The translations under genes and the position numbers were made by a program. The notes under the pieces were generated by a model. That model did not search any database, was not told where the DNA came from, and worked only from the letters and a program-made list of their open reading frames with translations. Positions 57,851 to 64,000 of a stretch of DNA of 64,000 nucleotides are shown here, one piece after another (the first letter of the stretch is position 1; the number at the start of each line of letters is the position of its first letter). Source of the stretch: Catonella massiliensis (GTDB taxonomy: Bacteria > Bacillota > Clostridia > Lachnospirales > Lachnospiraceae); the NCBI RefSeq assembly GCF_016651435.1, contig NZ_JAEPRJ010000001.1, forward strand, positions 930,001 to 994,000. The letters run 5' to 3'.

Positions 57851-58354
57851 ATGAAACTGATAATAATACTTGTGTTTATTATAGTTGCACTGGTAAAATA
57901 CGCAAATAAAAATAATGCAAACAAGAATATCGGAAATCAGAGTGGAGCTAATGTTACACCTAAGAATGATAACACTTACTATACAGCCACACAGGGAAAC
58001 AGTCAAAAATCAGCCAAGGCATTTAAGGAAATCAGCACCTATCAGACAAGCCAGATGGTAAATGAGCCTGTAGTAAACAGAGATGCTACGGTTGATGTAA
58101 TTAACGAGTTTACTAAGTCTTATGAGAATAAAAAGGCTCAAAATGAAGCTAAAAAGCCTAAGCCTGCAAAGGAAGCTGTCGTAAATAAACCTTCTGCTTC
58201 TTCTCCTTTTGCCGCTTCTAAGCCTGTAAGAGTCGAGAAAGAAAACAAAGATAGGAGCTATGGATGGGGTGTATTTGATGATTTTGCAGCCTCCGATGCA
58301 CTTTATCTGGCGAGAAAAGACGTGGAGCTAAGGAATTTGGAAAAGGTTTCATAA
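57851..58354 (+). CDS. Hypothetical membrane-anchored protein with disordered tail
   Basis: 167 aa. One N-terminal hydrophobic segment (2-16) is followed by a long polar stretch rich in Asn, Lys, Ala, Pro and Ser (about 18-135), probably disordered, and a short conserved-looking end SYGWGVFDDFAASDALYLAR with a C-terminal helix. I do not recognise a family. It follows the MATE gene by 17 nt and ends at a hairpin. A role in tethering a partner to the membrane is possible but unsupported. Confidence 0.7.
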   Translation: MKLIIILVFIIVALVKYANKNNANKNIGNQSGANVTPKNDNTYYTATQGNSQKSAKAFKEISTYQTSQMVNEPVVNRDATVDVINEFTKSYENKKAQNEAKKPKPAKEAVVNKPSASSPFAASKPVRVEKENKDRSYGWGVFDDFAASDALYLARKDVELRNLEKVS

Positions 58355-58379
58355 CTATATAGTAAACGCAGAGTATACA

Positions 58380-58409
58380 AGAGACCGAAAGGCTTACCCT
58401 TCGGTCTCT
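58380..58409 (+). terminator. Hairpin after the 167-aa gene
   Basis: AGAGACCGAAAGG (58380-58392) pairs with CCCTTCGGTCTCT (58397-58409), 12 of 13 positions, loop of 4. A strong stem but with no T-run, so termination efficiency is uncertain. Confidence 0.55.
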
Positions 58410-58427
58410 CGTACGTAGGAAGACAAT

Positions 58428-59951
58428 ATGAGTATATATAATGAACTTAAAAATCATAGCGGAAGTGACTTTTACCCCTTTCATATGCCGGGGCATAAGA
58501 GAAATACTAAGCTTATAAAAAGATACGGACTTTGGGATGAATGCCTTACTCCCTATGATATCGACATCACGGAAATAGATAACTTCGACAATCTTCATAA
58601 CCCGGAAGGGATAATAAAGGAGGCAGAGAGGCTGGCTTCAGGGCTTTACGGAGCAAGGGAGAGTATATACTCTGTAAATGGAAGTACAGGAGCCATACTA
58701 GCTGTGCTTGGCCTTATACATAGGGGAGAAGCAGTGCTTATGGCAAGAAACTGTCATAAGTCAGTCTATCACGGAATTGAACTCTATGGACTTGTTCCCT
58801 ACTACCTTGAAGGAGAGACAGACAGCCTTGGTATATATCAAAGCATAAGCCCTAAGGAAGTGGAGGAGGCCTTAAGAACATCTGCCTTTCGCCTTGAAGA
58901 TTTAGACAAAGAGGGAAATGCTGAAAATCCGAATAATTCAGGGATTAAGCTTGTTGTAATTACTTCTCCAACCTATGAAGGAGTTGTATCTGACATAGCG
59001 GATATAGCAGATATCTGCCACAGATATGGTGCTTTTCTCCTTGTGGATGAGGCTCACGGAGCTCACTTTGGATTTGATGACTACTTTCCTGCATCTGCCG
59101 TAAGCCTTGGGGCAGACTTTGTAGTCCAAAGCTTTCATAAAACCCTGCCGTCCTATACTCAGACTGCTATACTTCACATTTGTACTGAAAAAGAGAAGAT
59201 TATAGATAAAATACGAAGACAGTTTAACCTGCTTGAAACCTCAAGTCCTTCCTACATTTTTCTTGCAGGCATGGAAAACTCACTAAATCTTATCAAAGAC
59301 TATGGGAAAGAATTATTTGAAGCCTATAAGCAAAGACTAATTAGTTTTAGAAAAAATGCAGCCTCGCTTAAGAATATAAGGATTTATTCACCGGTAAATG
59401 CCTTTAACTATGACTTTGGTAAGATAGTTATAACTGCGGGGGATAATATTGGCTCTAAACTTTACCGATATCTATACGATGAACATCATCTTGTTATGGA
59501 AATGAAGTCGAAGGACTATGTGATTGCCATGACGAGTATTTTCGATACTGATGACGGGTTTTATAGATTATTAAAGGCACTTACGGAGCTTGACAGGGAT
59601 GAAACATTCTTTACACTTGATAATAAAGCAAATTTTGATTATACTTTAATGGACAGAAGATGGAAAACTTTGCCTGAAAGAAAATATATTCCTTACGAGG
59701 CTGTGAAAAAAGCTGACACCTGTGGTAAGTACAAGGTATCACTTGATACGTCACAAGGCTTTATTTCAGCAGATTATGTATATTTCTATCCGCCGGGGAT
59801 TCCTCTTTTGGTGCCTGGTGAGGTGATTGGAGAGGATGTTATTCATCATATAAAGGCTGCAAGGCTTGCCGGTATAGAGGTGTATGGAGGAATAGACGGA
59901 AATGGGATATTTGTATGTGCTGATGGGCAAGAGTGCGACAGGCAAGGATAG
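58428..59951 (+). CDS. Orn/Lys/Arg decarboxylase family PLP enzyme
   Basis: 507 aa, the short form without the N-terminal response-regulator-like wing. DFYPFHMPGHKRN at the start, DITEIDNFDNLHNPEG, SVNGSTGAILAVLG, LLVDEAHGAHFGF, PLP-binding Lys238 in VVQSFHKTLPSYTQTA, and the C-terminal domain with YFYPPGIPLLVPGEVI. Probably decarboxylates arginine or lysine for polyamine formation (SpeA/YaaO-like); the substrate cannot be told apart by eye. First gene of the cluster shared by Clostridia and Bacillus (yaaO-tmk-yaaR-holB-yaaT). Its end overlaps the next gene by 50 nt. Confidence 0.88.
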   Translation: MSIYNELKNHSGSDFYPFHMPGHKRNTKLIKRYGLWDECLTPYDIDITEIDNFDNLHNPEGIIKEAERLASGLYGARESIYSVNGSTGAILAVLGLIHRGEAVLMARNCHKSVYHGIELYGLVPYYLEGETDSLGIYQSISPKEVEEALRTSAFRLEDLDKEGNAENPNNSGIKLVVITSPTYEGVVSDIADIADICHRYGAFLLVDEAHGAHFGFDDYFPASAVSLGADFVVQSFHKTLPSYTQTAILHICTEKEKIIDKIRRQFNLLETSSPSYIFLAGMENSLNLIKDYGKELFEAYKQRLISFRKNAASLKNIRIYSPVNAFNYDFGKIVITAGDNIGSKLYRYLYDEHHLVMEMKSKDYVIAMTSIFDTDDGFYRLLKALTELDRDETFFTLDNKANFDYTLMDRRWKTLPERKYIPYEAVKKADTCGKYKVSLDTSQGFISADYVYFYPPGIPLLVPGEVIGEDVIHHIKAARLAGIEVYGGIDGNGIFVCADGQECDRQG

Positions 59952-60492
59952 CATATATCGAAAGCTCTTGAAAGACGTGAGGCTTGGTTTAAGAAAGTTT
60001 GTTATCTACACCACAAGGCCTATGCGCATAAGAGAAGTAAACGGATTAGAGTACAACTTTGTGACTGAGGCCGAACTTAAAGTGCTTAGAAAAGAAGGAA
60101 AGGTTATAGAAGAGCGCTGCTTTAACACTATAGACGGCCCTTGGTACTACTTTACGGTGAATGACGGCAGTATGGACCTCTCACAGGCTGACTACATATG
60201 CATCAATACTCTTGCAGGTTATAATCAGATAAAAAGCTATTTTGGAGAGGATAAAGTAAGACCTGTTTACATAGAGGTTTCTGACGTTGAACTTATAAAA
60301 AGAGCCATAAGGCGTGAAGAAAAGCAGAAACAGCCCAATGTAGCCGAGATTTGTAGAAGATTCCTATCCGATAATGCTGACTTTAGTGAGGAGAATCTCA
60401 TAAGCTCCGGTATTGATAAAAAATACAGATTTCAAAATAATAATTTGAATATCTGCACTAAGGAAATAACTGCTTTTATAAAGGAAAACTGA
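59902..60492 (+). CDS. Guanylate kinase-like nucleotide kinase
   Basis: 196 aa starting at the ATG 59902 (GGAGG 11 nt upstream), which places the P-loop GKSATGKDS at residues 9-17. [23 protein letters not shown] matches the GMP-binding segment of guanylate kinases, though the length and second half ([35 protein letters not shown]) are divergent. In Bacillus this position holds tmk; here the sequence is of the guanylate kinase type. It may be a second, specialised paralogue rather than the housekeeping Gmk. Overlaps the decarboxylase by 50 nt and YaaR follows 1 nt after. Confidence 0.8.
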   Translation: MGYLYVLMGKSATGKDSIYRKLLKDVRLGLRKFVIYTTRPMRIREVNGLEYNFVTEAELKVLRKEGKVIEERCFNTIDGPWYYFTVNDGSMDLSQADYICINTLAGYNQIKSYFGEDKVRPVYIEVSDVELIKRAIRREEKQKQPNVAEICRRFLSDNADFSEENLISSGIDKKYRFQNNNLNICTKEITAFIKEN

Positions 60493-60493
60493 T

Positions 60494-60934
60494 ATGGATA
60501 TAAAGATTAATCCCCTTACCCTGCCTAAGGCTCCCGAGGTGGAAAAAACAGTCAAACAGGATGACGGACAATTTAAGTTCACTCTTATAAAGAATATAGA
60601 AGATAATTCTTTGGCAGAGAGATTAAATGCTGTAATGAGCTCTATCACCATGGAGGGTAAAAAGCTAAAAAAACACATGGATATAAGGGACATGAAGCAT
60701 TATAGAGGGCTTATCAAAGAATTCTTAAATGAAGTCCTCTCAAGAAGCCATGAATTTTCAAGGGAGAATTACCTTGACAGACGTGGAAGACACAGAGTAT
60801 ATGGTATAATAAGGGTAATAGACAAAGAGCTTGATGAACTTGCGGAGGAACTTGTAAAAGATGAAAAGGATGCAATAAGCATACTTGGAAAGATTGACGA
60901 AATTCAGGGACTTTTGCTTGACATCTTTACCTAG
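60494..60934 (+). CDS. yaaR: YaaR family protein (DUF327)
   Basis: 146 aa, helical and charged: [21 protein letters not shown] and [24 protein letters not shown], then the family segment [26 protein letters not shown]. Function unknown. Its place between a nucleotide kinase and holB is conserved in Firmicutes. Confidence 0.85.
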   Translation: MDIKINPLTLPKAPEVEKTVKQDDGQFKFTLIKNIEDNSLAERLNAVMSSITMEGKKLKKHMDIRDMKHYRGLIKEFLNEVLSRSHEFSRENYLDRRGRHRVYGIIRVIDKELDELAEELVKDEKDAISILGKIDEIQGLLLDIFT

Positions 60935-60947
60935 ATGGGAGGCGGAT

Positions 60948-61925
60948 ATGAATACAAATATTTTGGGAAGGGAAAGCCTTGTAGAATACTTGAATACGGC
61001 GGCTTCTAAGGAAGAATTTTCACATGCCTATATCTTTGAAGGTGAAAAAGGTATGGGAAAGCTCTTTATAGCAAAGGAGTTTGCCAAGCTGATTCTATGT
61101 GCCGGGAAGGAAACTGAGGAGGAGAGGCAGATTGTCCGCAAACAGGTAGAAAATGGCAACAGCCCTGACATTATCTACATAGAGCCCGACAAACCTACAG
61201 TCATAAGTGTAGAAGAGATACGTACCAAGCTTGTGGGAACAAGCGATATCTTCCCTTATGGCAAATACAAGGTATACATAGTTAAAGAGGCTGAGAAGAT
61301 GAATGAGCAGGCTCAAAATGCTCTGCTTAAGACTATAGAGGAGCCGCCTGAATATGTTATAATTATTCTGCTCTCAGCCAATAAAGAGAGACTTTTACCT
61401 ACAATCAGGTCCAGATGTGTGACCCTTGATGTGAAGCCTATTGATACAGCAAAGATAAAACAGTATCTAATAGATAATTACAGTATAGTTGACTATGTAG
61501 CTGAGACCGCAGCTAAGTTCTCTGCGGGCAATGTAGGCAGGGCGGTAAGATATGCAAGCAGCGAAGACTTCCTTGAGATGAAAGGCGTAGTTGTAAGGAT
61601 ACTAAGGAATCTTGACAAGGACAGCATAGCTGATGAGATAGCTGGAATAATGCACCTTGAAGGCTATAAGAAGGAAATAAAAGATTGTATAGACCTTATG
61701 ATACTTTGGTTTAGGGACTTGCTTGTACTAAAGGCTACAGGAGATGCGAACAGGGTGTTGTTTAGAGAAGAATATAAGTACTTAAATGAACAGATAGCAA
61801 AGCGTGAATATAACTCGATAGAAAGAGCCATAGAAAGCATGGAGAAGACCAAAAAGCGCTTAGATGCAAATGTAAGGTTTGATACCGCTCTTGAGATTAT
61901 GTTTATGTATATGAAGGATAAATAG
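60948..61925 (+). CDS. holB: DNA polymerase III delta' subunit
   Basis: 325 aa from the ATG at 60948 (GGGAGGCGG ribosome site). Clamp-loader AAA+ domain: SHAYIFEGEKGMGKLFIAKEFAK (P-loop), IRTKLVGTSDIFPYGKYKVYIVKEAEKMNEQAQNALLKTIEEPP and IRSRC (SRC motif). The four-Cys zinc module usual between the P-loop and the next strand is reduced to a single Cys (LILCAGK). Collar domain in the C-terminal third. Delta' is usually not an ATPase, so the altered P-loop is expected. Confidence 0.92.
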   Translation: MNTNILGRESLVEYLNTAASKEEFSHAYIFEGEKGMGKLFIAKEFAKLILCAGKETEEERQIVRKQVENGNSPDIIYIEPDKPTVISVEEIRTKLVGTSDIFPYGKYKVYIVKEAEKMNEQAQNALLKTIEEPPEYVIIILLSANKERLLPTIRSRCVTLDVKPIDTAKIKQYLIDNYSIVDYVAETAAKFSAGNVGRAVRYASSEDFLEMKGVVVRILRNLDKDSIADEIAGIMHLEGYKKEIKDCIDLMILWFRDLLVLKATGDANRVLFREEYKYLNEQIAKREYNSIERAIESMEKTKKRLDANVRFDTALEIMFMYMKDK

Positions 61926-62001
61926 CGGTGCGTCATTTTGTAAGGCTTTCAGTTGCAAAGCCTTACAGGACGTTTAATAAATTTGGATAGAATGGAGAGA
62001 T

Positions 62002-62907
62002 ATGGTTACAGTAATAGGAGTTAGATTTAAAAGGGCAGGAAAGATATACTTTTTTGACCCTGAAAATCTTGATATAAAGGCAGGAATGCATGTAATTGTT
62101 GAGACTGCAAGAGGCATAGAATACGGACTTGTTGCTCTTGGAAGAAAAGAGATAGAGGAGGACAAAATAGTTCAGCCTCTTAAGGAAGTAATCAGAATAG
62201 CTACGCCTGAAGATGAAGAGATAGACAGAAAAAACAAGGATAAAGAGAAGGAAGCCTTTGATATCTGCCTTGAAAAGATAAAAAAACATGAGCTTGCAAT
62301 GAAGCTAATAGCCTGCGAATATACCTTTGATAATAACAAAGTTATGTTTTATTTTACTGCTGATGGAAGAATAGACTTCAGAGAGCTGGTAAAGGACCTG
62401 GCATATGTATTTAAGACCAGGATAGAGCTTAGACAGATTGGTGTAAGAGATGAAGCCAAGATGAAGGGTGGAATAGGTATATGTGGCAGACCTCTTTGCT
62501 GCAGTACCTTCCTATCTGAGTTCATACCTGTATCTATAAAGATGGCAAAGGACCAGAACTTCTCACTCAATCCAAGCAAAATATCAGGAGTCTGTGGAAG
62601 GCTTATGTGCTGTCTTAAAAATGAAGAAGCAGCCTATGAATATCTTAACTCCACTCTTCCTGATGTAGGAGACATTGTGACTACTGCGGAAGGAATTAAG
62701 GGTGAGGTTAGCTCCGTAAGTGCGCTTAAGCAGCTTGTGAAGCTTATAGTTGAAAATGAAAACGGAGACAAGGAAATAAGAGAATATAAGGCTAGCGAGC
62801 TTACATTTAAGCCTAAAAAGAGAAAACGTGACAAAGAAGTCGAATCCTCTGAGATAAAGGCTCTTGAAGCACTGGAAAGGGCTGAAAGTAAGACACGTTT
62901 GGACTAA
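62002..62907 (+). CDS. ricT: RicT/YaaT, PSP1 domain protein of the Y-complex
   Basis: 301 aa. PSP1 domain in the first 180 residues, with YGLVALGRKEI and FYFTADGRIDFRELVKDLAYVFKTRIELRQIG, and the Cys-rich stretch GICGRPLCCSTFLSEF plus SGVCGRLMCCLKNE that holds Fe-S cluster ligands. In Bacillus RicT with RicA and RicF modulates RNase Y and sporulation phosphorelay steps. A highly charged tail (KPKKRKRDKEVESSE) is at the C terminus. Follows holB after 76 nt. Confidence 0.93.
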   Translation: MVTVIGVRFKRAGKIYFFDPENLDIKAGMHVIVETARGIEYGLVALGRKEIEEDKIVQPLKEVIRIATPEDEEIDRKNKDKEKEAFDICLEKIKKHELAMKLIACEYTFDNNKVMFYFTADGRIDFRELVKDLAYVFKTRIELRQIGVRDEAKMKGGIGICGRPLCCSTFLSEFIPVSIKMAKDQNFSLNPSKISGVCGRLMCCLKNEEAAYEYLNSTLPDVGDIVTTAEGIKGEVSSVSALKQLVKLIVENENGDKEIREYKASELTFKPKKRKRDKEVESSEIKALEALERAESKTRLD

Positions 62908-62919
62908 GAAGGATGAATA

Positions 62920-63654
62920 ATGGAATTTGAACTTAAGGACAGAGAAAGACTGGATGACCTTGAGATAAGCGGACTTCATATTATACAATCGCCTGATAAG
63001 TTCTGCTTTGGTATGGATGCAGTACTTTTATCAGGCTTTGCTTATGCCAAAAAGGGAAGTAGGGTTATAGATCTGGGTACAGGTACAGCCATCCTCCCTC
63101 TTCTTCTGTGGGCAAAGACAGAGGGAGAGCACTTTACAGGCCTTGAGATACAGGCAGAAAGTGCAGATATGGCAAGGCGGAGCGTAAAAGGTAATGAGAT
63201 TAGCAATATAGACATAGTGGAAGGCGATATCAAGGCTGTAGAGGACTTATTTAAGAGGAATAGCTTTGATGTGGTTACCTCAAACCCGCCCTACGTGATA
63301 AGTGAGCACGGAATAGCCAACCCTGATGCGCCTAAGCAGATTGCAAGACACGAGATTCTATGCAACTTAGAAGATGTGGTTAAGGCTGCTTCCTATTTGC
63401 TTAAGGCTAACGGAAGATTTTTCATGGTGCATAGGCCTTTTAGACTGCCTGAAATATTTGAAAATCTTAGAAAGTACAGGCTTGAACCAAAGAGGATGAG
63501 GCTTGTACATCCGCAGATTGACAAAGAGCCCAATATGGTACTTATAGAGGCTGTAAAATACGGCAATCCAAGACTTACAATAGAGAAGCCACTTATTGTA
63601 TATGATGAAAATAAGAAATATACCGAAGAAATGATGAGGGATTACAGGTACTAG
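62920..63654 (+). CDS. trmN6: tRNA1(Val) (adenine-37-N6)-methyltransferase family protein
   Basis: 244 aa. Motif I VIDLGTGTAILPLLLWAKT and motif IV TSNPPYV (NPPY, typical of N6-adenine methylation), with a C-terminal substrate domain including FMVHRPFRLPEIFENLRKYRLEPKRMRLVHP. Known members methylate A37 of tRNA-Val(UAC) in E. coli; the Firmicute YabB-type target is presumably a tRNA. It lies 12 nt after ricT and 11 nt before rsmI. Confidence 0.9.
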   Translation: MEFELKDRERLDDLEISGLHIIQSPDKFCFGMDAVLLSGFAYAKKGSRVIDLGTGTAILPLLLWAKTEGEHFTGLEIQAESADMARRSVKGNEISNIDIVEGDIKAVEDLFKRNSFDVVTSNPPYVISEHGIANPDAPKQIARHEILCNLEDVVKAASYLLKANGRFFMVHRPFRLPEIFENLRKYRLEPKRMRLVHPQIDKEPNMVLIEAVKYGNPRLTIEKPLIVYDENKKYTEEMMRDYRY

Positions 63655-63665
63655 AAAGGATGAAC

Positions 63666-64000
63666 ATGGCCGGAAAGTTATATCTATGTGCCACACCGAT
63701 TGGCAATCTTGAAGATATTACATTTAGGGTTATAAGAACCTTGAAGGAGGCAGATGTGATAGCTGCCGAGGATACGAGGAATTCTATCAAGCTTCTTAAT
63801 CATTTTGAGATAAAGACTCCTCTTACCAGCTACCACGAGTTCAACAAGTACGACAAGGCTAAAGTCCTTGTAAATAGGATGTTAGAAGGGGAAAACGTAG
63901 CCCTTATAACAGATGCGGGTACTCCCGGTATATCAGACCCGGGAGAGGAGCTAGTCAAACAGTGCTACGAGGCAGGAATAGAGGTTACGTCCCTGCCCGG
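63666..64000 (+). CDS. rsmI: 16S rRNA (cytidine-1402-2'-O)-methyltransferase, N-terminal part
   Basis: Truncated by the window end after 111 codons. AGKLYLCATPIGNLEDITFRV, EDTRNSIKLLNHF and ALITDAGTPGISDPGEELV are diagnostic of RsmI. I start at 63666 because GAAAGGA is then 5 nt upstream; an ATG at 63660 sits on the ribosome site. Methylates the ribose of C1402 in the decoding centre. Confidence 0.95.
   Translation, partial: MAGKLYLCATPIGNLEDITFRVIRTLKEADVIAAEDTRNSIKLLNHFEIKTPLTSYHEFNKYDKAKVLVNRMLEGENVALITDAGTPGISDPGEELVKQCYEAGIEVTSLP

Overview
The window is a piece of chromosome from a low-GC, Gram-positive anaerobe of the Clostridia, most likely family Lachnospiraceae. Evidence for this: the SCIFF peptide and its radical-SAM maturase next to a fused SecDF and a small Cys-rich DUF6472-type protein; a clostridial S10-spc ribosomal cluster with zinc-type S14 and zinc-LID adenylate kinase; a RpoD-type sigma factor; and the cluster decarboxylase / guanylate kinase-like / YaaR / holB / ricT / trmN6 / rsmI. 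The genus cannot be fixed from the sequence alone.

Layout. 0.1-4.2 kb: a NADAR gene broken by one amber codon, sucrose phosphorylase, a CapA-like protein, a BFD-type [2Fe-2S] protein and a Bcp peroxiredoxin. 4.4-5.6 kb (-): EAL-HDOD protein. 6.0-10.2 kb: an iron(III)-siderophore ABC transporter operon behind a Fur-like box. 10.0-13.0 kb: an accessory block bounded by a 134-bp direct repeat of the 3' end of the transporter ATPase gene; it holds an IS110 fragment, an orphan 155-aa gene with a consensus promoter, and an intact ISLre2-type insertion sequence with inverted repeats and a 9-bp target duplication. 13.0-29.7 kb: an envelope/polysaccharide neighbourhood with a two-component system (-), a GT2-GtrA / phosphodiester glycosidase / membrane protein operon, metY, a VTC-type polyphosphate polymerase / DUF4956 / Cthe_2159-like lipoprotein operon, and an MBOAT / DHHW / arylsulfotransferase-like / DEAD-box operon. 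29.8-36.7 kb: rpoD (-), Mrp-type Fe-S carrier, fructose-bisphosphate aldolase, a methyltransferase, lepB and two SGNH-like paralogues. 36.7-49.6 kb: S10-spc ribosomal cluster from rpsJ to infA with a structured leader. 49.8-54.0 kb: SCIFF (scfA, scfB), secDF, DUF6472. 54.1-58.4 kb: pyridoxal/pyridoxamine kinase, NYN-LOTUS protein, sugar transferase, MATE exporter, a hypothetical. 58.4-64.0 kb: decarboxylase-to-rsmI cluster, running off the end.

Two observations stand out. First, between metY and the polyphosphate operon lies what looks like a complete type I toxin-antitoxin locus with the architecture of the enterococcal par/Fst system: a 37-aa membrane peptide on the minus strand, a convergent RNA of about 70 nt from a strong promoter, a shared terminator hairpin, and a pair of direct repeats placing sequence complementary to the toxin start region in the antisense RNA. 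Second, the operons at 15.8, 20.3 and 24.2 kb each carry an 11-bp-period direct repeat of the form TTTAAG-N5-TTTAAG (one half-site is TTTTAG), in two cases exactly 10 nt before the -10 box. This is the geometry of an OmpR-family activator site and suggests the adjacent two-component system controls an envelope-modification regulon spread over the three operons.
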